Program-made: the position numbers and the translations under genes | Notes under the pieces: model-generated | Database searches by the model: none | What the model saw: only the letters and a program-made list of their open reading frames with translations | What the model was told of the DNA's origin: nothing | NCBI GenBank assembly: GCA_016169945.1 | Contig: JADLSH010000363.1 | Location: 3,796,501 to 3,860,500 of the forward strand | DNA: 64,000 bases | Reading direction: 5' to 3' | Source: Trachythela sp. YZ-2020 | Lineage: Eukaryota > Cnidaria > Anthozoa > Malacalcyonacea > Clavulariidae | Part shown: in pieces, positions 1 through 10,587 of the stretch | How the letters are laid out: every line of letters starts with the position of its first letter | Numbering within the stretch: position 1 is the stretch's first letter

Positions 1-440
1 TTTTACTCATTCGCTGCGCTCATTCGTAAAATATTGTTTTCACCACTCGAAGATAAAATTCATATCTTCGCGCCGCCGTGTAATATCCTCTATATATTTA
101 ATTTCATTCCGCCATTATATTTTGCCAAAATCTTAAAATCTACAATGGCAACGTCCTCATAAAATATGGCTTTCCCAGGTCCTTGCGATCGCGCCGTCGC
201 GTTGCAAAACTCTTTACTGAGTGTAGTCAGGTGAGTAGTGTAGTAAGTAGTTTTAGATCCTGATTTTTGAGGGTGTGAGTGAGGGCTTACGAGGGTGCTG
301 AGGATGTGTGAGGTTGAGTAAGGGTCAGCGGAATAGGGAGAATTAGTTAGTATGCAGTAACGTAATCATAGGTCGAGTAACAATATATAGGTACTGATCA
401 ATCGGGATTTTTGAGGGGGAGTAAGTGGGAGTGAGGGAGG

Positions 441-640
441 GACGACTCATTAAGTATAGAGTGAGGGGCACGACTCATTAAGTGTACAGTGATATGGACG
501 ACTCACTAAGGATACAGTGAGAGGACGACTCATTAAGTACACAGTAAGAGGGACTACTCATTAACTATACAGTGAAAGAGACGACTCATTAAATATGTAG
601 TGAGGGGGACGACTCATTAGGTATGCAGTGCATGGGAGAG
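441..640. repeat. 28-bp minisatellite (copy A)
   Basis: About seven units with a 27-28 bp spacing, each beginning GACGACTCATTAAGTATACA and ending in a G-rich stretch. Unit starts are visible at 441, 469, 497, 524 and 552. The same array is at about 46799-47000, and only two to three units remain at 32637-32710, so copy number differs between paralogous units. Confidence 0.85.
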
Positions 641-1011
641 TCATTAATTCGATGTAAAATGAAATTCAGCCAAAAGATTTACAAAAATGAAACCTTGCTG
701 TGCATTTTGTACTTCGCGGTGTACTTTTTATTAATTAATCTTTCTCTACCACATGTAAACGATATTGAATTGGCATCGAGAATACAAATATACACAAGCT
801 TTGCTAAGATCTTTGATAATCACACAGCACAATAAAATAATATGACTGTTAAGCAAATGAGCACAAGTTAACGTATAGCAATAAAAATTAAACATGCAAA
901 GCCATGCAAAAAGCAGCTAAAGAAAAAAACTAATTTAGAAAATTTCTTTTCTGCCGGTTGTTAAGACTCATCATGATTTGCATATTAAATTCATTAATCC
1001 ATTCATTCGAT

Positions 1012-1200
1012 TATGACTATAGTCCTAAAAGTCATCACTATAATCTTAAAAATCATACTATAATCTTTATGGTCATGACTATAGTCTTAATAGTGTCGAC
1101 CATAATTCTAATAGTCATGATTAAATATAGTTCTAATAGTTGATTATAGTCCTAAATGACTATGACTATGGTCTTAAAATTCAAGGACTATAGTCCTAAA
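1012..1200. repeat. Palindrome-rich minisatellite (copy A)
   Basis: Imperfect repeats built around the 10-bp palindrome GACTATAGTC alternating with CTAAAAGTCATGACTATAAT-like spacers. It includes the 14-bp perfect palindrome AGGACTATAGTCCT. Paralogous arrays are at about 24399-24605, 33129-33340 and 47372-47585. No gene overlaps it; short reading frames here are repeat artefacts. Confidence 0.8.
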
Positions 1201-1896
1201 AGTCCAGGACTAAAAGTAGAGGAGGGATGAGAAAAGTCCAAGGACTAAAAGTAGAGGAGGGGCGCGGTGAGAATGAATGCTTCAGTGGGCGTCTTGTTTT
1301 GTTAAAAAAAGTGTTTTAGTCCTCACGAAGGCTAGCAGATGTGAACATAAGGATACCCAAGTATTATTTTTGAGACCACTTCCAGAATAATCGTAGCTAC
1401 ATGCGTGAAGCAAATGTTTTGGAAACACATGTCAAAATAATTGAACTCTACCAGCTGACAATGAACTCATGTTCTAGAACTAAAAGTACTTGTGTCAACA
1501 ATTTTGGAAGAAACAGAATTTTAAATAGTTTCTCCTCCTTCAAGTTTTCTTTTCACTGTTCCTTCGCTTTGTTTACACAGTCACTTCCACAGAGGCGTCT
1601 TTCTCGTAAATACTAGCTTTTTGAATTAGTGCAGTTGCTAATCTGAAAACATCAAAATGTTTTATGCACTTTGCTCGCATTGCAAATGTTCGACTTGTAC
1701 TCCTTTACCACAATTTAAAAATATGAATATATAATTAGTTATGTGGTCACGTGTCAGATATATATACCTATTTTACTATGTGAAGAGACAACCTTTCCTA
1801 AGTTCAGAGTTTAGCGACGGTGCATTGAAATATACTCACTTTGAACTTAAAAACAATGTAGCACAGGATAACGAATGTCCGAGGCTAGCTAATTAA

Positions 1897-2033
1897 AGGC
1901 CGTTTTCCACTTCAACCGTATCGTATCGAAACGTAGCGTTTTTCTTTGTTTCATGAACACTCGGGTAGAACTAATGACTTCGACACAAACGAAAACGCTA
2001 CGAAACGTTACGATACGTTACGATATGTCTTAC
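1897..2033. mobile_element. TTAA-flanked MITE, copy A (3' end decayed)
   Basis: Begins after TTAA at 1893-1896 with the inverted-repeat motif GTTTTCCACTTCAACCGTAT. The inner arms contain AACGTAGCG and CGCTACGAAACG. The intact form is the 139-bp copy at 33990-34128. Here the right terminus has lost the matching end and TTAA. A fourth, diverged relative is at about 8939-9077. Confidence 0.65.
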
Positions 2034-2307
2034 AGATCGATTTGTACTAGAGTGCTTCGATTGGGCGCCACGTTGTTGTGAATAATGTGCGGCGCTTATT
2101 CGGAGGCTGCGCTTAAACGAGTAAATACGGTATTTTGAATTTTTCACGGATTCTTTTGTCAGGTAAGATGATGGATTTATAACAATGGTGTGACGATAAT
2201 CTTGCGATGAATTTGTAATAATTTCAAAATAAAGCCATCATTGCTTGTTTGCGAAACATATCTTGAAATTTTGAAGATGATTACATTCGCTTTAGCGTTC
2301 TGTTTTG

Positions 2308-2460
2308 CAGTAGCGTAGCCAGCCCGCCGATTTAGTCCCGCTATGCAAATTTGTTCGTGTTCATTGACGGTGAAAACGATCAATTTCTAAAGAAATGAAT
2401 AATGAAAATGATTTGAAATTTGCATAGCGGGACCAAATCGGTGAGCTGGCTACGCCACTG
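2308..2460. mobile_element. hAT-like MITE, 153 bp, perfect 8-bp target duplication
   Basis: Left end CAGTAGCGTAGCCAGC and right end GCTGGCTACGCCACTG form terminal inverted repeats. The element is flanked on both sides by CTGTTTTG (2300-2307 and 2461-2468). The paralogous places at about 35160 and 53560 read straight through the target (empty sites, single CTGTTTTG or CCGTTTTG). The 8-bp duplication and CAG termini fit the hAT superfamily. It has no coding capacity. Confidence 0.9.
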
Positions 2461-3059
2461 CTGTTTTGTACTTTTTCACAATGATTTTAAAACTATAGTT
2501 CGGGATAAAGCATCCTTCTGCATTAAGGAAGAAATTTTGAGGCCAGAACAGTTATGAGAAGACATTTTCAGATCTTCCGAAATTTTTACAAATCGAATGA
2601 TGTGATGTTTAAATTACTTTCCTATCAAGCATATGGCTTTTCCCATGAAGTTTGAAAGATAAAACTTCCTACACCTCTTCTAATGAGTTTTAGAACGTCT
2701 TAACTTTCAAAGACGAGTTGAATGTGATTTCAAGCGGCCATATTGGTGTGACTCATTAGTTATTCACTGGTGATTTGGTACGACAAATAGTTCACGAGTT
2801 ATATCGTAAATAATTGTGCAATATCGTCGTTTATTTTCTCTGCTTTCCGTATCCGCCTTTCGCCTTAAGTCGTTATCGGTGGGATACTGTTTATCCATTA
2901 CGATTTGACATACGACAAACGTTTTGATCCGATCTTGCTAGGTTTTGATACAATCTTGCTGCAATATTGCATGATTAACAATTATGGCTTATCTTTTTTA
3001 ACTGGTTATTATCTTAACAAGGCGTCAAAGCATGCATTAGAACTCTAAATATATCATTG

Positions 3060-3225
3060 TTAACAGTACACGTATACAAGAAGCAATAGAGGAGCAAGAA
3101 TTGAACCCTGAGGAACACCTGGTATCAGTCGCGATGTCTTGCCCAGAACGCTAACCTTTTTAAGGCGATCTGAACGATAGTTTTGAAACCAATTAGGCAA
3201 GTTGCCAAAAACTCCAAAATTACAG
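3060..3225 (-). pseudogene. Degraded LINE reverse transcriptase fragment (copy A)
   Basis: On the minus strand the stretch near 3085-3125 reads as the RT motif GVPQGSILAPLLL with nearby frame damage. The fuller paralogs at 35881-36235 and 54308-54660 extend into the upstream RT region, with residues resembling a QFGFLKGKST-type motif. This copy is shortened. It predates the segmental duplication because all three units carry it. Confidence 0.55.
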
Positions 3226-4983
3226 GCCAGTGTGAACAGGTAAGTAGACGTCTTGCTTTATGTAAAATCACTATGGTTAACTCTTCACAAAGCAGCAGGA
3301 CAAACGTAAGTATACCCAAGCAAACACTTCCAGAATCGAGGGAATAATCACTCCAAAAGTCTCGTACACTTAAACGAAAAGTTCGTAAAAGACCAAAAAG
3401 TCCAAAGTCTGCAAAAGTCCCAAAAATACTAGTAAATATACTTGACATTCTTAAAATTAATGAAAAGTGCTCTTGAAATCTAAAATATACGACTGATTTG
3501 AACGACAATGCCCAACACTTGAAAGAATATGACGCAATCGACATTCTGTCTCATAAATATGTGATCTGCTTGATGTAATCGAATTTATCCTGTAGTAAAG
3601 CATGAATTCTTAAGTACGAGTATTTCTTCTATTTTTTAGACAAGTATTGGAGAAAAAGCGGATGAATTATAATTGCGTTTTACTGCATAGCTTCACCAGA
3701 ACACTGAAAACAACAAGAAAATGATATTTTATTTCTTATAAAAAGTCCAAAAAAGTATAGAAAACCTCAAAAAGTCCAACTGTATAGTACAATTTTTAGG
3801 AATGATTTGCTCATTCTCCAGAATAATCGTAGCTACGTGGGTGAAGTAAATGTTTTGGAAACGCATGTCAGCACCATTGTAGAACTAATCTGAGTACCTT
3901 ATTACTCCTTGGCTAAATACTTAAATATATATACGTGCTTTCTACATACGTACCAAATTTTGTTTCTTCTGCGAAAATTGTAAAAGAGTATTAAGTTCAT
4001 TATGTTTTATTCAAAAAGATTTAGTCAGTTTACAGTCTTCAACATTGAAAAGTTAGCTCCATTTCCAGATTCGCAGTCTCAGATTCGGATATGAAATTTT
4101 GAATATGGAGCTATGGACAAGAACGGTTTAGGCAATAAGCGAAAGGAAGGAAAAGAACATTTAATGTTCAAAGGCTTAAGGTTTTTTAAACTTTCAGTTC
4201 TATATCATGCTCTCGCTTTTTATGCTCAACTGCGCCAGGTTCAGTCCAATATTTGTATATAGATTGTAGTTTTTGCTCAAAATTTCCGTCTACAAAAACC
4301 CTTCAGCATTCTGTATAAGTCATTATTGTTTAAGTATGGGGACAGATGTATATTATATATTCTGGGAGACCTATCAGGGATTCAGGGGCTCCGGAGCCAC
4401 GGTGCAGCGAGAGGCAGTTCCCCTTACAATGCGGGGCAGCACCGGGGCAACTGGTTGCCATTTTTTGCAAGACACGCACATAAGTTAATTTGTTTTACTC
4501 AAAGTTTATACTCAAAGTGCATGATTATATGATCCCAGTTACTATGTACATTTGTGTGACTGTGTGTTCTTATAATTAAAGTTTAACAGTCTCTCTCTGC
4601 GGGATGAAAGTTGACTGAAATTAAGTATACTGTAAGTCTGTAACTAACATGTTGCAAGCTTTTCACATATTTGCGAAGCACTTGAAATTGAAGATTTTGT
4701 TATTTCAATATTTTTACTGGGTTTACTTGCGTTGCGTCAAAAATGGTTGCTAAATTTGTTGTCCAAATTTCGTTTTTCCCTCGTGTCTTTACAAACTCTA
4801 CTTCATTTTTTATGAAAGCCGTAATAAGATTCAAGATCTTGTAAACACTAAATGTTTTCCAAATACATATCTAATCTCTAACAAGATGGGACAAGAAAAA
4901 AATTGTTCCAGGGCCTGAGAAAATTCCTCACCACCTTTGCACTTTATTTCATACTATATTTATTTCTTCAATCAACTTATCTG

Positions 4984-5476
4984 TCATATAGGATTAGACC
5001 TATCCTAGAGTATGCTAGTCCAGTCTGGTGTGGCCTACCGGGATATTTGCAAAGTGAAGTGGAAAAGGTACAATTGAGAAGCCTAAGAATATTAGGTTTG
5101 AGAAATGACTCCCTACCTACCTTAGAAGATAGAAGAGGTTGTGCAGCAAATCGTGAGTTTGAACGGATATGTAGAGACCCAGACCATCCATGTTACAAGC
5201 TTCTGCCAGAAAAGATAGTCAGTCCGTATGGTTTGCGCGGAGGTTTTAAAGAGTACCAAAAACAGAAAGACACAAAAACTCGTTTATGCCGCGATGTTGT
5301 AACCAAGTAATTTTATGAAACTGATTTTGAACCTTTTTACACAATCTTAAGTTTACCTATCATATATAGTAAATATTTTTTTAATTGTAATCATAGCACT
5401 ATTTAATTTTGTAAATCCATTGTATTTCTTGTCCTAAGATGGATAATTAAAATATTATTATTATTATTATTATTAT
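4984..5476 (+). pseudogene. 5'-truncated LINE, C-terminal end of ORF2 plus 3' tail
   Basis: The open frame through about 4990-5310 carries the LINE ORF2 C-terminal signature RPILEYASPVWCGLP, followed by EDRRG and a basic end with a TAA stop. The roughly 140-bp 3' UTR ends in an (ATT)n microsatellite tail at about 5450-5475, as in CR1/L2-like elements. The paralogous unpunctured site lies near 37200, where module P continues. It is a dead, heavily truncated insertion. It resembles the LINE inside GPCR1, but sequence differences suggest a different subfamily. Family assignment is by pattern only. Confidence 0.8.
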
Positions 5477-5779
5477 GTTTATTATTAGCATGATAAAATT
5501 ACTGGATGCTGATTGGTTGAGAGGAGTACAATTATTTTATTAATTGTACTGCAGTACAATTAATGATTTTCCCGAAACAAACAAAATGGCGGAAATTTTG
5601 TCATGCTAATAATAAACAAGTAATCATGCGATGTTGCTCGTACAATTAGGGATTAATAGTACTCGTGATGTTTGGAAATTTTGCCAAATTGGACTCGCCC
5701 CGGCGGCTCGTCCAATTTTGGCAAAGTTTCCAAACATCACTCGTACTATTAATCCCTAATTGTACTCGCCATCGCATGA
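5477..5779. repeat. Two adjacent foldback (hairpin) elements
   Basis: First hairpin 5477-5617: arms start GTTTATTATTAGCATGA and end with its complement, with an inner AATTGTACTGCAGTACAATT palindrome. Second hairpin 5624-5779: arms run from TCATGCGATG through CAATTAGGGATTAATAGTAC to CATCGCATGA. Likely foldback or MITE-type elements, placed directly after the LINE tail. No coding frame. Confidence 0.75.
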
Positions 5780-6134
5780 TAACCTATACTAATTTCAAGA
5801 TAGATTGAGATTTATTTCGAAAAAATGCCGCAGACCGAATTACCCTTAGTAATTGGTCAATAGAGAATTTGAATATTTTTGTCGGTGTAATAAATGTTAC
5901 TTTAGAGTAAAATAATTTTTTCGGAATTTTTTATCAAAACTTCTAGTATAGCGAATATACTGAATATTCACTTTAAAAAACTCTCGAACAAAAGAAAATC
6001 AACTTTCTGACTTTCACTTCGTTTGAAATATACCTGTTGATTACCCCTGAGGTGCATATAGCCATGCGCATATTATATTAAGATATTTAAATCCTCAGTA
6101 TCTTCTTGTAATTATTATGGAGTGTCAAAATGTA

Positions 6135-6388
6135 CAGGGTGAGTCAGAAAAAACGGACACCTTTCAAATTCAAATTAGCCGCATAGCGGCTGTAATTTGA
6201 CATAAGTTGCCTAAATATCTCCCTTTGGGAGTTATAATAGTACACGCGCTGCGCTGCGAATTATAGTTAATAAACACTTTTGCATTAATAAACCACGTCC
6301 TGTTGTCACATGGGAATTGACAAATTCCAGCTATACGTTCGCGGCTAATTTGAATATATGCAAAGTGTCCGTTGACTGACTCACCCTG
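6135..6388. mobile_element. Mariner-like MITE at a TA site
   Basis: Terminal inverted repeats CAGGGTGAGTCAGAAAAAAC and GTTGACTGACTCACCCTG, flanked by TA at 6133-6134 and 6389-6390. The paralog near 31691 reads AATGTACATAAT without the element. The TA target and CAGGG ends fit the Tc1/mariner superfamily. 254 bp, no open reading frame of note. Confidence 0.8.
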
Positions 6389-6438
6389 TACATAATTTAG
6401 TCAACACAAGCTGTATATATAAATGGTCTCAGTTACTA

Positions 6439-6790
6439 AAGCCCGGCGCACACTAGTGCAAGTTGTACGCACAGATGTCATTCGTGACCAATTACGTGCG
6501 ACGAAAATCCTAGTGTGCGGGGAAAATATACAGGATTTTTGTCACTCGTGTCGTGAACAACAAATATCAAACGTGTTTGATATTTTCTGTCATTCGTGAC
6601 AAAAATTCCTCGCAGCAAAGAAGTGCGCATGCGTGTTATTTCCCAAAACAACATGGCGGATAGTGAACAAACACTTGCAGCTAGCGACAGAAATCCTGTA
6701 TATTTTCCCCGCACACTAGGATTTTCGTCGCACGTAATTGGTCACGAATGACATCTGTGCGTACAACTTGCACTAGTGTGCGCCGGGCTT
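6439..6790. mobile_element. Foldback MITE with about 100-bp inverted arms
   Basis: The left arm begins AAGCCCGGCGCACACTAGTG and the right arm ends with its complement. The arms match for about 100 bp, through GACGAAAATCCTAGTGTGCG. The right flank gives TTAA and the left CTAA, suggesting a TTAA target as in the smaller relative at 24714-24842. The minus-strand open frame across it (6478-6714) is an arm artefact. Confidence 0.8.
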
Positions 6791-6988
6791 AAGCAATAGT
6801 AATTTGCCCGTGGTAAGCCGCGTAGAGCTTAGATTCTTTTTTAGATTTATTAGAATTCAATACATATAATTCCATATATTTACACAATATCAAATTAAAT
6901 GTATTAGGGCATACCATAAACATAATTCAAAGATTCCCTCAACAATGGTTACCCAATTACAATACAGAACATAAATAACATCACAGGA

Positions 6989-8032
6989 CAGTGGCGTGCT
7001 GGCTTGTGTTCGCCAGGGGAGGCCAGCTGGAAATTTGGCGCCCCCTTGGAATATGTAAATTTTGAAATTTAGAGTTCCTGAAATACTATTTCTTGCGTTT
7101 TCGGTGGCGATTTGACGGAATTCTGAGAATTATAAAACGTCGTATAAAATAAAAATGCGCAAGAAACAACACATTCAGGAGTGTGAATAAATCATAGTCC
7201 CCATAACACAACCATAACACAGTGTCTGGAAACACATCTAAAGCTTTTGTTTTATGTTTTTGTTCATGTTTGTGCACCTACACGCTCAGTAACCACATTG
7301 TTCTCTCAGCAAAATGAATGAAGGAATAACATCCCTGCAGCTGAATATTAACATTTGTAAAACAAAGAAAACGTCGAACATGGCTATAAACTTTCAAGTT
7401 TGCCGCGTTTCCAGACACTGTATTATAGGGACTATGAATAAATATATAATTCATAGAGGACTTAGTTTATTTCTTAAACACAGAAAATTAGACGGCGAAC
7501 ATTCATGAAGCTGAAGACGGTGAACTTACCAGTGATCGTAAGCCAAATCACTTCACATTTACATCCTTTGAGATATTACAGACTGGACAGTAATGCTTGT
7601 AGTTGTAGGTAGGCTGGTGAATTTTTAATCCTCGTATAAGTCGTATTTCGACTGACACTCAAACAGACTAACTCAAATTAAGCGCGCGTACTAGCACTTC
7701 GAACAATGCTTGCGGCAGTGCGGTAGTAAAGCGATATTACGATAGGCAACATAAGAAAACCTGGCATATCGGAAATCACTAATATTTATCGGATAAGTTT
7801 TATCAGATAAACGACAATGTATCAATCATTGTAACAATCCCAAACTCTTTTTCTCTCGTTGGCTCATCGCCAGTCATCGGATCTGACAAAACTCCAATTC
7901 GGACTAGTGCTTTTGTGTGCACTTTTGTGTGATTTGTGCAATTTCGGCGCCCCATTTATGTTTTGGCGCCCCCTAAAAAATCTTCGCTGGGGGGGCCATG
8001 GCCCCCCGGCCCCCCCTGCCAGCACGCCACTG
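6989..8032. mobile_element. Non-autonomous hAT-like element, 1044 bp
   Basis: Ends CAGTGGCGTGCTGG and CCAGCACGCCACTG are inverted repeats, flanked by a perfect 8-bp duplication TCACAGGA (6981-6988 and 8033-8040). No transposase is visible; the only open frames are short and unconvincing. Subterminal G- and C-rich runs near 7990-8020 resemble those in the elements at 18510 and 58014. Confidence 0.9.
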
Positions 8033-8725
8033 TCACAGGACATCAATAATGCAAAATAAATTTCTAAATTATATATTTTTACAACAATTTTTCTAATTTT
8101 CTGATTAAAAATTGAAAACAGAATAAATAAATTTCTAAATTATATATTACAACAATTTTTCTAATTTTTCTGATCAAGAATTAAAAGCATGAGGGAAAAG
8201 TTTAAAGTTTAATATAGAACAAGTTGCTTCTTAAAGTACGACAAATATAATGCTGAATATAACGTAATGTGTAAGGAAGTAAGTTCCATAAGCGTGTAAC
8301 AGACATCCGTGCGTGCGATGTTAAGAAACTATAGTTAGTTCCTAATAATTTTGTAAACAACTTTTTTGAATGCTAAAATGAAATTTTAAAAAGACCATTG
8401 TATAAATGGGAAATGTTTAATAAACGAAGTGAATTTCTTCATTGGTTGTTTTTTCTGCTATATGCTCGGTTGTCATAGAGTCTATATATAGCTACGGAAT
8501 GAATGAACGAACGATGAATGTCTGAATGAATGAAGTCTTATTAAGTACATAATTCTCACTGGCTTACATTTAATTTTTTCATGGTTTGAACGTTACTTTA
8601 TGTTCATGATATACGATGAAGTCGTCTCCATACATGTCCAATACTGTGGAATCGTCTCCATTTGCACGGTGATGGAGAGATTTGTGACCATCCGCCCCAT
8701 TCGTTAGATTCGTGACCGCAGGTTC

Positions 8726-8844
8726 TCTTCGATGTATATCATGGTGGCAGCGCAATATGCAAATTTCATCACTTTTATCGCTGTATTTCTCAAGGAGGAT
8801 CGCGGAAATTCTGGAGTTTGTGTGCAAGGTAAGCATTATATAAT
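8726..8844 (+). other. Conserved splice-donor block of module Q, copy A
   Basis: A segment ending TGTGTGCAAG followed by GTAAGC at about 8835 matches similar blocks at 32299-32381 and 45141-45223, which end in the consensus donor AAG|GTAAGT. This may be an untranslated or short first exon on the + strand. The coding content differs strongly between copies, so if it is an exon it is probably non-coding. Confidence 0.3.
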
Positions 8845-8938
8845 CCTTCATTTTAGCCTAAGTTGTTCTGAACCCTGACTTGACGGACAAACAGATCTGA
8901 CGAATCGAACCATTGGACGAATCTTTTCAACATAATTT

Positions 8939-9077
8939 AAGCCTATTTTCCACTTCAACCGCATCGTACCGAAACGTAGCGCATTTCTTTATTTCCTGGG
9001 CAATAAGGTTGAACTAATACTTTAAAAAATAGAAAATTCTACGATACGTTACGATACCCTTGAAAGAGAAATAGGCA
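8939..9077. mobile_element. Diverged TTAA-type MITE
   Basis: Starts GCCTATTTTCCACTTCAACC after a TTAA and contains AACGTAGCG and CTACGATACGTTACGATACC, as in the 139-bp family at 33990-34128. The right flank is ATTA in place of TTAA, indicating decay. It lies between two similar GACGAATC-containing stretches. Confidence 0.6.
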
Positions 9078-10306
9078 TTAGTCTTTTCTTAACACATGCT
9101 GATTTACAAATATTTCCATGCAATTAGTGTCGAATGGACGGACTAGACGAATCGAACAAGTAGACGAATCTTTTTTCGCGTATCTTTATAGTCCTATATC
9201 TATAATGGAGAGGTCATCAATTTTTGTGGGCAAATGGTCTATTGTGTTATAATTATAGCTTTAAAATATGTTACTAAAGGACGAAATGAATAGTTATTTC
9301 AATAATTTTAACTGTAATAAAAATGATGAGATTTTGTACCAACATCATCAAACCAATAGGGCTAATACAGTTTGGTCAACATTCTTCATCTAAAACATTT
9401 TCGATGAAAGAATATTAATTTTATTACCACCCACCAACGCACCACAATACAGGTGGAATCCCCCTGATTGAAATTCATCTTCAATTCAGTCCAAATGTAT
9501 AATTTCAGAGAGAGTATCCGATAAAGTATCCAGCCTATGATACTAATTTTCCCTTAAGAAACTGGACTATTAAGAAACTGAACCGACATTTGTGAAAACA
9601 CAGACCAATCATATAGCGTTCTTGTTGGGGTGTCATTCGCTTTGAAGCCTGATCGCGCTTTTTCTTCTTTGTTGGTAATCACCAAGTCTTTGAACGAGCC
9701 TCCTCGATCTCGTCAACTTGATGTCATAGATCAGCTTTCGCTGCCTCCAAAAACAGGTATTTGTGCAAAACTGCAGGAATTTAACGTGTGACGTCAAATT
9801 CTGTATTTCGCTTTTACTCGATCAAGACCGCCCAGAGACATTTAGGGATCCGGACAAAATAGAACTTTGGGTCCTACTGATTTTCCATCGTCAAAGTTCG
9901 TTGGGGTCGTGTGCATTTTTGGAAATAATTATTATTCCTATATTTAAAGCTTATGTGTACAATAAGATTATTTATCTATTTATATTGAAACGAAGCCAAC
10001 GAAACGACAAATTCTATAATTATGAGTAGATTCTTAAGTGATAAATATTTGTTAACGAAAACACCGAGTTGTTTCTAGATCTGCAAATATTAATATGGGA
10101 GTTCAAGGAGTGTTATATAATGTTGTTACGAAAGATAAATTTCGCCAAAATTAGCGTGGAAACATAGAGTTAATATGTTTCGTTGAATAATCAATTCAAA
10201 TCACTCACTCATCCATTCACAGTGGCATACCAAAACCAGCATGCTTTTTGGGGTGGGGGTGTGCCCCTATATTTTTGTTCGATTACAGAGACCAATTTGT
10301 ATAGGA

Positions 10307-10449
10307 AATAGCACGGTTCTCGAAGTATTAATGAAAAATTGCACTTGTGTTTGGCGAAATATTCGTAATGCGAAGCACGAGCGGTATTACGAATATTTCG
10401 CCAAACACAAGTGCAATTTTTCATTAATACTTCGAGAACAAGTGCTATT
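10307..10449. repeat. Near-perfect hairpin, arms about 62 bp
   Basis: Left arm from AATAGCAC through TTCTCGAAGTATTAATG to ATTCGTAAT, and the right arm is its complement ending GTGCTATT. The loop is about 15 bp. The arms account for the two overlapping reading frames on opposite strands here, so neither is treated as a gene. Confidence 0.85.
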
Positions 10450-10520
10450 TCGTATTAATATTATTATTAACAAGTTTTACTCAATTTTTGCTCAATTTTA
10501 CTCAATTGACGTTGCTCAAT

Positions 10521-10587
10521 TTTTACTAGGGGTATTTGGGAGAAAATACCACATGTGGTATTTTCTCCCAAATACCCATAGTAAAAA
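10521..10587. repeat. Short perfect hairpin
   Basis: Arms TTTTACTAGGGGTATTTGGG and its complement around the central palindrome ATACCACATGTGGTAT. Only a mismatch or two lies in the outer arm. Likely a foldback element. Confidence 0.8.

Larger units (their letters stand above)
34..4983. repeat. Upstream module P of the receptor array, copy A
   Basis: Long segment matching 32586-37200 and 46389-55635 in the same order and orientation, so it is one copy of a tandem segmental duplication. It contains two minisatellites, a TTAA-flanked MITE, a hAT-like MITE at 2308-2460 and a degraded LINE piece near 3060-3225. Compared with the other copies it lacks the insertion found at 34170-34926 and 48434-49190, and lacks the short LINE-tail insertion found near 35620 and 54040. 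No host gene is recognised in it. Short open frames occur (for example 1401-1616, repeated in the other copies) but show no domain or splice context. Confidence 0.85.
5795..9080. repeat. Downstream module Q, copy A, with insertions
   Basis: The backbone matches 30960-32580, 43590-45440 and, in part, 19390-19675. Shared landmarks are the CCCTGAGGT block, GTAATTATTATGGAGTGTCA and a late block ending in TGTGCAAGGTAAG. The copy is interrupted by three transposons (6135-6388, 6439-6790, 6989-8032). No receptor lies immediately before it here, so a receptor may have been lost between P copy A and this Q copy, or the junction was rebuilt by the insertions at 4984-5779. Confidence 0.7.

Noticed and set aside
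441..640. CRISPR-like array of 28-bp repeats
   Set aside because: The units are contiguous with no unique spacers, and the genome is animal; this is a minisatellite.
3125..3544. 139-codon minus-strand frame
   Set aside because: Overlaps a decayed LINE RT fragment on the same strand in another frame, has no domain, and is not conserved in the paralogous units.
4273..4532. Two overlapping plus-strand frames, with relatives at 36525 and 54947
   Set aside because: The GC-rich stretch makes several frames open at once; no consistent frame or motif across the copies.
8579..8851. 90-codon minus-strand frame in module Q
   Set aside because: Not preserved in the Q copies at 32.1 and 45.0 kb, where indels break it.
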